From: Phycisphaerae bacterium
GTDB taxonomy: Bacteria > Planctomycetota > Phycisphaerae > SM23-33
Length of the DNA: 9,280 nt
Direction of reading: 5' to 3'
Assembly: GCA_030628445.1 (NCBI GenBank)
Contig: DAOVQV010000040.1
Span: 1 to 9,280 of the forward strand
In this document: one piece after another, positions 1 through 5,382 of the stretch
Numbering within the stretch: the stretch's first letter is position 1
Layout: every line of letters begins with the position of its first letter
The notes under the pieces: model-generated
Database searches by the model: none
The model's input: only the letters and a program-made list of their open reading frames with translations
Told to the model about the DNA's origin: nothing
Made by a program: the position numbers and the translations under genes

Positions 1-1301
1 GTATGCAGCGTGGAGAACACCAGGTGCCCGGTCAGGGACGCCTGTACGGAGATTTCCGCCGTCTCCAAGTCGCGGACCTCCCCGACCAGTACGATGTCCG
101 GGTCCTGCCGCAGAAAGTGCCGCAGGCACCGCGCGAACGTCAGACCGATCTCATCGTTGATCTGCACCTGGATCAGACCGTCGATGGTGTATTCGACGGG
201 GTTTTCGCTGGTGAGTATCTTTACCTCGACGCTGTTCAGCTCCCGAAGCGCCGCGTACAGCGTGGTGGTCTTCCCGCACCCGGTCGGCCCGGTGACGATG
301 ATGATCCCGTGCGGCTTGCGTATCAGCTCGCGGAACGTGCCAACATCATCCTCCCGCATCCCCAGGCGGTCCAGGTCAAGCGAGACGGTCGAACGGTCCA
401 GAACGCGCATCACGACGCTTTCGCCGAACATCGTCGGAAGCACCGAGATGCGCAGGTCCACGGGATTGTTGTTGACCAGAAGCTCGATTCGCCCGTCCTG
501 CGGGAGGCGCCGCTCGGCGATGTCCAACTCGGCCATGACCTTGATGCGCGAGGCGATCGCCACCGCGATTGATTTCGGCGGGGGGAGCATCTCATACAGT
601 GTCCCGTCGATGCGGTAGCGCATCTTGAACTCATCTTCGAACGGCTCGAAGTGGATATCGGAGGCCCGGTTCCGTATGGCCTCCAGTAAGACCATGTTAA
701 CCAGTCGCTTGACCGGGCTGGATTCGGCGGCCTCTTTGATTGTTTCTAAGTCGATGCTCTCGCCGCGGTTCTCAAGCGCCGCCAGTTGGTCGTCACCGGC
801 GATCTCGTTGATGAGGTCCCCGATTGATTCCGGCTCGACGTTGTAGTACTTCATCAGCGCCGACTCCAACTGCTGGTTGTCGGCGATTCGCGCGGTGACG
901 TTGAACCCCATCAGCGTTCGAAGGTCGTCGACGGCGTGGAAGTTGTCCGCCGACCCAAGTGCGATGACCAGGTGGTTGGTTGATTCGTCATAGTCGACCG
1001 GGACGATCTTGTAAGTGTTCGCCATCTGCGACGGAATCTGCTTGAGTACGGTTTCGGGAATCGACGTCGACCCCAGGTCCACGTAATCCATCCCGGCCTG
1101 GTACCCAAGGGCCAGGGAGCGGGTCTTCTCGTCGATGTACCCCAGGTCGAGAAGTATCTGCCCGACGGGCCCACCGCGTTCTTTTTGCAGCTGAAGCGCT
1201 TCGTGGACTTGCAGGCGGTTGATCTTGCCCATCTTGACCAGGACCCGGCCGAGCGGGCGGCCCCTCAGTTCGTTGATTGTTACGCTGGTGGCTTGGGCCA
1301 T
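1..1301 (-). CDS. pilB: Type IV pilus assembly / type II secretion ATPase, PilB/GspE family, second paralogue (partial)
   Basis: Hexameric cytoplasmic ATPase expected to power pilin polymerisation or pseudopilus assembly through a PilC/GspF membrane platform. The start and 433 codons are visible; the C-terminus is beyond base 1 (family members are usually about 560-580 residues). An N-terminal MshEN-type domain spans residues about 11-150, followed by the ASDIHFEP signature (213-220), Walker A GPTGCGKT (338-345), a variant Asp box ENPVE (366-370), LRQDPD plus Walker B VLVGEVRD (397-411), and the start of the His box HLVFSTLH (426-433). The ATG at 1301 has a good Shine-Dalgarno (GAGGAAG) and lies 15 nt after the pilT stop, so translation with pilT is likely linked. 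Oddities: the two MshEN repeats start with Pro (P16, P45) where the c-di-GMP-binding consensus has Arg, although Gln39 and Gln68 are kept. Whether the cut region carries a zinc tetracysteine cannot be seen. The family is certain; PilB versus GspE is inferred from the pilT neighbour. Confidence 0.93.
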   Translation of the reverse strand, partial: MAQATSVTINELRGRPLGRVLVKMGKINRLQVHEALQLQKERGGPVGQILLDLGYIDEKTRSLALGYQAGMDYVDLGSTSIPETVLKQIPSQMANTYKIVPVDYDESTNHLVIALGSADNFHAVDDLRTLMGFNVTARIADNQQLESALMKYYNVEPESIGDLINEIAGDDQLAALENRGESIDLETIKEAAESSPVKRLVNMVLLEAIRNRASDIHFEPFEDEFKMRYRIDGTLYEMLPPPKSIAVAIASRIKVMAELDIAERRLPQDGRIELLVNNNPVDLRISVLPTMFGESVVMRVLDRSTVSLDLDRLGMREDDVGTFRELIRKPHGIIIVTGPTGCGKTTTLYAALRELNSVEVKILTSENPVEYTIDGLIQVQINDEIGLTFARCLRHFLRQDPDIVLVGEVRDLETAEISVQASLTGHLVFSTLH

Positions 1302-1316
1302 GATCTACTTCCTCAT

Positions 1317-2450
1317 CTACTTGTCGTTCGCGGTTTTAGCGACGGTCTCGGCTGGGGCCTCGGGCTTGAACGGGCGTCCGCTCTTCCAAGCCTCGATTCG
1401 CTCCAGCATGTCGTTGGGGTTCTGGCTCCGGTCTATCGCGTGCTCCTGCGAGATCTTCCCCTCCCCCAGGAGACTCAATAGATGATCGTCCAGAAGCTGC
1501 ATCCCGAGTTTCTTACCCGTTTGGATCGACGAGGGAATGCGGTATGTTTTGTTCTCGCGAATGAGGTTCCCGATTGCAATGGTGACGACCATGAACTCGA
1601 ACGCTGCGACCATCCCGCGAACGTCGGATCTGGGCATCAGTGCCTGGCACAGGACCGCGATGAGCGACTCGGACAACTGAACGCGAATCTGCTCCTGCTG
1701 ATTTATCGGGAACTGATCGACGATACGCGTCACCGTCCGGTGGGCGGTGGTCGTGTGCAGCGTTCCGAAGACCAGGTGCCCCGTCTCGGCGGCCCGCAGG
1801 GCTGCTTCCATCGTCTCCAAGTCGCGAAGCTCTCCGACCAGGATCACGTCCGGATCCTGGCGCAGCACGCGGCGCAGCGCCTCGGAAAAGCTGGGCACGT
1901 CCACCCCCACTTCGCGCTGATTGACCATGGATTTCTTGTGATTGTGGTAGTATTCGATCGGCTCTTCGACCGTAACTATGTGCCGATCGAAATTCCTGTT
2001 GATATAGTCGATCATCGTCGCCAGCGTGGTGGTCTTCCCGCACCCCGTCGGCCCGGTAACCAGAAACATCCCTCGGGGGCGGCGGCATAGGCTTTGGACG
2101 ATCGGAGGCAGGCCGATCTCCTCGAAACTGAGGATCTTGGTGGGAATCAACCGCAGCGTCAGGGAGATATTACCTCGCTGCTGAAACACAGCCGTCCGAA
2201 AGCGGCCCTCGTCGCCGAACTCAAACCCGAAGTCCGTCGTGCCCTGCTCCTGCAGTTCCTGCTGGCAGCGTTCGGGGGTAATGGCCTTCATCAGGGCAAC
2301 GGTGTCCTCGGGCTCCAGTACCTTGGTCTCCAACGGGCGCAACCTGCCGCGCAGACGCAGCGTTGGCGGAATCCCTACGTGCAGGTGTATGTCGCTGGCC
2401 CCCCGCTTAATGCAGGTCTCAAGCAATCTGTCAATGTGAATCGTTGCCAT
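1317..2450 (-). CDS. pilT: Type IV pilus retraction ATPase, PilT family
   Basis: Hexameric cytoplasmic motor that depolymerises type IV pili, giving twitching and DNA uptake in known systems. At 377 residues it has PilT size and lacks the MshEN domain and zinc module of the PilB proteins. Visible in order: PAS-like N-domain with ASDIHLH (18-24), Walker A GPTGCGKT (133-140), Asp box written EEPIE (162-166, usual EDPIE), LRQDPD (196-201) and Walker B VILVGELRD, His box GHLVFGTLHT (224-233), and the PilT-specific C-terminal motif at 292-299, which reads AIGNLIRE where the family has AIRNLIRE. This is followed by the usual IQTGKK..GMQLLDDHL segment. The tail (residues about 356-377) is Pro/Ala/Lys-rich and probably disordered. 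The ATG at 2450 has GAGGAA about 9 nt upstream. It sits between two pilB-type genes on the same strand. PilU is an alternative, but the near-complete retraction motif favours PilT. Confidence 0.94.
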   Translation of the reverse strand: MATIHIDRLLETCIKRGASDIHLHVGIPPTLRLRGRLRPLETKVLEPEDTVALMKAITPERCQQELQEQGTTDFGFEFGDEGRFRTAVFQQRGNISLTLRLIPTKILSFEEIGLPPIVQSLCRRPRGMFLVTGPTGCGKTTTLATMIDYINRNFDRHIVTVEEPIEYYHNHKKSMVNQREVGVDVPSFSEALRRVLRQDPDVILVGELRDLETMEAALRAAETGHLVFGTLHTTTAHRTVTRIVDQFPINQQEQIRVQLSESLIAVLCQALMPRSDVRGMVAAFEFMVVTIAIGNLIRENKTYRIPSSIQTGKKLGMQLLDDHLLSLLGEGKISQEHAIDRSQNPNDMLERIEAWKSGRPFKPEAPAETVAKTANDK

Positions 2451-2572
2451 AACCGAGTTCCTCGCAGTGAATTATTCGCCGGGTGTTGGCTGCCCGCCCA
2501 GCAGCGCAATACCGGCCGGCCTGGTGTTGCGGGCGGTAAGTCTCTAGTTGTCGGTCTATTAGCTTGCTCTGG
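2451..2572 (-). other. Structured spacer between the first pilB and pilT
   Basis: This 122-nt spacer between co-oriented genes is long for an operon. It holds an inverted repeat with arms CCGCCC (2494-2499) and GGGCGG (2531-2536). A perfect GGCCGGCC palindrome (2514-2521) is nested in the 31-nt loop. There is no T-run after the stem on the minus strand, so it is not a classical intrinsic terminator. It could stabilise or process the mRNA and uncouple pilT from pilB dosage. I see no convincing promoter or small ORF. The pilT Shine-Dalgarno lies at its pilT-proximal end. Confidence 0.4.
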
Positions 2573-4288
2573 CTATTCCACGATAACTTCCGAGGCCTGG
2601 GTGATTCTGAACAGATCGTCCGGTGTGGTCACTCCGTTGCGAATTTTCATTCGCCCATCCTCAGCAAGCGGTCGCATCCCGCTGGCTTTGGTGGCGCGGC
2701 GGATCTCGGAGAGCGGCTCGCGATTGAACGCCAGCTCGCGCAGGACGCTGTTCATCTCCATTAGTTCGAATATCGCCAGCCGCCCCTTGTACCCCGTGCC
2801 GTTGCAACTGCCACAACCCGCGCCGCGATAAAAGGTTGTACTGTCGATCTCGTCCTCGGTGAATCCCAGCATCGTCAGGATATGCGGGTCAGGATCGGGG
2901 TAGACCTCCTTGCAGTCCGGACAGATTACTCGGACCAACCGCTGGGCCATGATCGCCTGGATGCTGCTGGCGACCAGGAACGGCTTGACGCCCATGTCGA
3001 TCAACCGGGTGATTGCAGAGGGCGCATCATTGGTATGAAGTGTACTGAAAACCAGGTGTCCTGTCAATGCGGCTTGAATGGCAACCTCAGCGACCTCTAA
3101 ATCGCGGATTTCTCCGACGAGAATGATGTTTGGAGCCTGGCGCAGCATCGAGCGAAGAATCGCGGCGAACGTTAGCCCGATCACCTCGTTGACCTGCACC
3201 TGGTTGATCCCGGCGAAGTTGTACTCCACGGGGTCTTCGGCCGTAATGATCTTGCGGTCGGGCCGGTTCAGCTCATTTAGGGCACTATAGAGGGTGGTCG
3301 TCTTACCCGACCCGGTAGGTCCGGTGACCAGGAAGATTCCGTTGGGTCGCTTAATGATCCGCAGGAATCGCTGGTAGTCGTCCTCCTCAAAGCCCAGGGC
3401 GGGCAGGCCAACGCGCGCGCTTTCGGGACGCAGGATACGCAATACAAGGCTCTCGCCGTGAACGGCCGGTAAGGCCGAGACGCGAAAGTCGATCAGCGAG
3501 TCACTGATCGACATGGAGATTCGCCCGTCTTGGGGGAGGCGGCGTTCGGCGAGGTCGATCCCGGCCATGATCTTCAGACGGTTGATCACCGGGCCCTGCA
3601 TCTGCTTGGGTATGTTGTCGCGTTCGAGGCAGAGCCCGTCGACGCGGTAGCGGACGCGGACGCGGTCGGCCATCGGCTCGATGTGGATGTCCGAGGCGCG
3701 CATGTGGAGGGCTTCGTGGATGATCATGGTTACTAGGCGGATGATGGGGGCGGCCTCTTCGTCAAGCTCCTCGCCGCTGGCGCTGGCGATTTGAGCGGCG
3801 GCCAGCTCGGCGCTTTTTTCCAGATCGTGGACGGCTTGGTCGATACTGACGTCGGAACGGACGAATCGGTCGATGAAATCGCGCATCTTACCCTTCGACG
3901 CCAACGAGGGCTCCAATTCACAGCTGAGCCGGAAGCGCAGCATGTCCAACGTCTCCAGATCGAGCGGATCGGTGATGATGACCTTGAGGCAAGTGTCTTC
4001 CTTGGCCAGCGGTAAGACCAGGTGTTTGCGGATGAGCTCCTCGGGGATGAGACTCATCTCGGCGGACTTGACGACGTTGCTGTCGAGGTCGATATACTCC
4101 ATGTCAAACTGGCTGGCGAGGGCCTTGGTGACGTCTTCTTCGTCGGCGAGGCCCAGCGCCACCAGCGCCTCGCCGAGTCGCAGTCCCTCTTTCTGGGCGT
4201 GCTGGAGGCCTTCTTCGATGGCCGGCTGGGCCACGACGCCCCACTCAATCAGGATTTCGCCCAGTCGTCTTGCCTGTTTTCGTGCCAT
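2573..4288 (-). CDS. pilB: Type IV pilus assembly ATPase, PilB/GspE family, first paralogue
   Basis: Complete 571-residue extension ATPase, normal family length. The N-terminal MshEN domain carries two RLG-type repeats spaced 29 residues apart (starting R8 and R37), the pattern of known c-di-GMP-binding MshEN domains. After a linker come ASDIHIEP (198-205), Walker A GPTGSGKT (323-330), Asp box AEDPVE (350-355), LRQAPN (382-387; LRQDPD in the two neighbouring ATPases), Walker B IILVGEIRD (388-396), His box (411-418), and a zinc-binding tetracysteine C456-x2-C459 ... C492-x2-C495 followed by the typical GYKGRLAIFE segment. I chose the ATG at 4288 (MARKQARRLGE) because homology begins there. A TTG at 4327 would add 13 residues, and neither start has a clear Shine-Dalgarno. 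It is first of the three ATPase genes; pilT starts 122 nt downstream. PilB is preferred over GspE because pilT is adjacent, but a type II secretion or hybrid role cannot be excluded. Confidence 0.92.
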   Translation of the reverse strand: MARKQARRLGEILIEWGVVAQPAIEEGLQHAQKEGLRLGEALVALGLADEEDVTKALASQFDMEYIDLDSNVVKSAEMSLIPEELIRKHLVLPLAKEDTCLKVIITDPLDLETLDMLRFRLSCELEPSLASKGKMRDFIDRFVRSDVSIDQAVHDLEKSAELAAAQIASASGEELDEEAAPIIRLVTMIIHEALHMRASDIHIEPMADRVRVRYRVDGLCLERDNIPKQMQGPVINRLKIMAGIDLAERRLPQDGRISMSISDSLIDFRVSALPAVHGESLVLRILRPESARVGLPALGFEEDDYQRFLRIIKRPNGIFLVTGPTGSGKTTTLYSALNELNRPDRKIITAEDPVEYNFAGINQVQVNEVIGLTFAAILRSMLRQAPNIILVGEIRDLEVAEVAIQAALTGHLVFSTLHTNDAPSAITRLIDMGVKPFLVASSIQAIMAQRLVRVICPDCKEVYPDPDPHILTMLGFTEDEIDSTTFYRGAGCGSCNGTGYKGRLAIFELMEMNSVLRELAFNREPLSEIRRATKASGMRPLAEDGRMKIRNGVTTPDDLFRITQASEVIVE

Positions 4289-4500
4289 GGTCTGTCGGGG
4301 GTTGATACTTTCATCGCTGCGGCGCAATGCTGAATAACGTCAGCGGGAAACAGCATCTGCACCTGTGCGGGTTTTCGTGTTCCGTGGTGGCGTTCGGTTG
4401 TTGCTGGGGCGGGCTGGGGCAGGTAAAAAGGAGTTTCGGTGGGTCACACAAGTCTTTCGACGTACACACCCCAGTTTCTCTCGTAGGGCCACACTACTAT

Positions 4501-4529
4501 ATTAGAACGCCTTGGGGGGCAACGGTCAA
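4501..4529 (-). promoter_or_regulatory. Candidate sigma70 promoter for the pilB-pilT-pilB genes
   Basis: On the minus strand a -35 element TTGACC (4524-4529) and a -10 element TCTAAT (4501-4506) each match the consensus at five of six positions. They are separated by exactly 17 nt. The one -10 mismatch is at the normally well-conserved second base. Transcription would begin near 4494, giving an untranslated leader of about 200 nt before the pilB ATG at 4288. The position just upstream of the pilus genes supports it; there is no experimental evidence. Confidence 0.45.
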
Positions 4530-4534
4530 GGCGT
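4507..4534. repeat. Perfect 8-bp inverted repeat lying across the pil promoter (operator-like dyad)
   Basis: Arms ACGCCTTG (4507-4514) and CAAGGCGT (4527-4534) are perfect complements separated by 12 nt. The half-site centres are 20 bp apart, about two helical turns, as expected for a dimeric regulator. One arm abuts the candidate -10 and the other overlaps the candidate -35, a position typical of repressor operators. In RNA it could also form a hairpin 57 nt after the stop of the upstream gene. On the minus strand no T-run follows it, so a terminator reading is weaker. Confidence 0.45.
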
Positions 4535-4590
4535 CTTTAGGACCGAATGTCCCTGGCGATGGGGGGGTTTGGCGCTGGAGCGCTTCTGCG

Positions 4591-5133
4591 TCACTGGAGG
4601 GGCTTTCGACCGGAGGCCTTGCGGATCGCCTGGGCAGCGCCAAAGAGGTGACGGTCCGACTTGAATACGGAGGTGAGGTTGCTGGTGGTAATTGCGATCG
4701 CGGCGGCGGCGGGGGCGACGCGGCCGGCGTGAGCGGCCAGGAGGTCCAGCAGAAACGCCGCTACTTTCCAGAAGCGGTGGTCCTTTCGGCCGATCTCAAG
4801 GCGTCTGGCCGGTTGGGGGGACTTTCCTCTGGGGGAAAAGATGCACTGTCCCACGACCGCCGGGACAGCGGGGTTTTGCGGGTCGAGCGGTCGGCGGTGT
4901 TGACAGGCGATGTTCATGCGAAGCCTCCGCATCGCCATCCGCCGGTTGGTGTGCTGGGAGCGCGAATCGCCTGCCGAGGCGGTGATCCCCGTCGGGCGGT
5001 GTCGCAGGCGGCAGGCAGATGAGACCTTGTTGCGATGCTGGCCCCCCGGACCGGAGGTCCGGTGGATGTTGATGTTGCACTGGTCGAGCAGCGCCTCGTC
5101 GGACAGCGACAGATAGTCGGTTTCGTCTGTCAT
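4591..5133 (-). CDS. Peptide chain release factor-like protein (RF-1 domain, GGQ motif)
   Basis: This 180-residue protein has the catalytic domain of class I release factors but none of the codon-recognition domains. Residues about 15-75 carry the hallmark SGPGGQHRNK, with GGQ at 30-32, followed by the conserved RLRHRPTGI (43-51) and a SQH-NRR segment. In known families GGQ enters the ribosomal peptidyl-transferase centre and hydrolyses peptidyl-tRNA. Stand-alone relatives (ArfB/YaeJ, mitochondrial ICT1 and C12orf65) rescue stalled ribosomes. Unlike ArfB, which ends in a short basic tail, this protein has about 100 further residues, including a helical Ala-rich segment (about 120-150) and a C-terminus resembling a small helix-turn-helix-like unit. 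I recall that extension from planctomycete release-factor-like proteins. The ATG at 5133 has no Shine-Dalgarno, but homology begins immediately after it. It is divergent from the TPR gene. A role in stalled-ribosome rescue is inferred, not shown. Confidence 0.85.
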   Translation of the reverse strand: MTDETDYLSLSDEALLDQCNINIHRTSGPGGQHRNKVSSACRLRHRPTGITASAGDSRSQHTNRRMAMRRLRMNIACQHRRPLDPQNPAVPAVVGQCIFSPRGKSPQPARRLEIGRKDHRFWKVAAFLLDLLAAHAGRVAPAAAAIAITTSNLTSVFKSDRHLFGAAQAIRKASGRKPLQ

Positions 5134-5382
5134 ACGCGCAATGATACGCTTTGGGGCGGGAGCGGACCAGTGTTCGGGTGGGCCCGGCCCGGGCGAGTTT
5201 GATTACGCTGCGGCGGGGCCATTGGACGGGCATTTTTGCTGCGTGGGAGGATTTGCCCCTTGTCGGAAATGGGGGGTACGAATTACAATGGTATTTGATG
5301 GGTTACAGGACGGGGCGATTAATTGAGAATTCCGGTTGTGGCCCGGTTTACGTACGTGCGGTTTTGAGGGCTTAAGGGAGGA
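5134..5382. promoter_or_regulatory. Divergent intergenic region between the release-factor-like and TPR genes
   Basis: It must hold promoters in both directions. For the plus strand the best candidate is TTGTCG (5260-5265) with TACAAT (5284-5289), spacing 18. The -10 matches five of six positions and the -35 four of six. For the minus strand only a poor TATCAT-like -10 close to the start is visible. A short GC-only stem (GCCCG 5182-5186 with CGGGC 5190-5194) is probably a composition effect. A strong purine tract, GGGAGGA (5376-5382), directly abuts the first possible start of the TPR gene. Confidence 0.35.

Larger units (their letters stand above)
4289..4590. other. Non-coding region upstream of the pilus ATPase genes
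   Basis: This stretch of about 300 nt lies between the stop of the release-factor-like gene and the pilB start, both on the minus strand. It contains the candidate promoter and dyad at 4501-4534. The predicted leader of about 200 nt (roughly 4289-4494) has a small GUC-GAAA-GAC tetraloop hairpin near 4455-4465, but I recognise no riboswitch class in it, including the c-di-GMP classes. A plus-strand ORF entering it at 4327 is the shadow of the opposite-strand gene. Confidence 0.5.

Noticed and set aside
3..618. Long plus-strand ORFs at the left edge
   Set aside because: They are antisense to the second pilB gene, whose minus-strand reading shows a full set of ATPase motifs. Their translations have skewed composition and no recognisable domain.
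1482..2831. Plus-strand ORFs antisense to pilT and the first pilB
   Set aside because: They are shadows of high-GC codon usage on the other strand, with no plausible start signals or domains.
4289..4494. Possible c-di-GMP riboswitch in the pil leader
   Set aside because: I looked for the conserved class I core and tetraloop-receptor arrangement and did not find it. A lone GAAA tetraloop hairpin is not enough.
4507..4534. Dyad read as an intrinsic terminator of the release-factor-like gene
   Set aside because: No T-run follows the stem on the minus strand. The fit to -10/-35 positions makes an operator reading better, though read-through attenuation is not excluded.
4327..5022. Plus-strand ORF of 231 codons across the pil leader and the release-factor-like gene
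   Set aside because: It is Gly- and Arg-rich without any domain and lies opposite a gene with an intact GGQ motif. Its beginning covers the pil promoter.
5182..5194. GC-only hairpin in the divergent region
   Set aside because: A 5-bp stem made only of G and C is expected by chance in such GC-rich sequence and has no supporting context.
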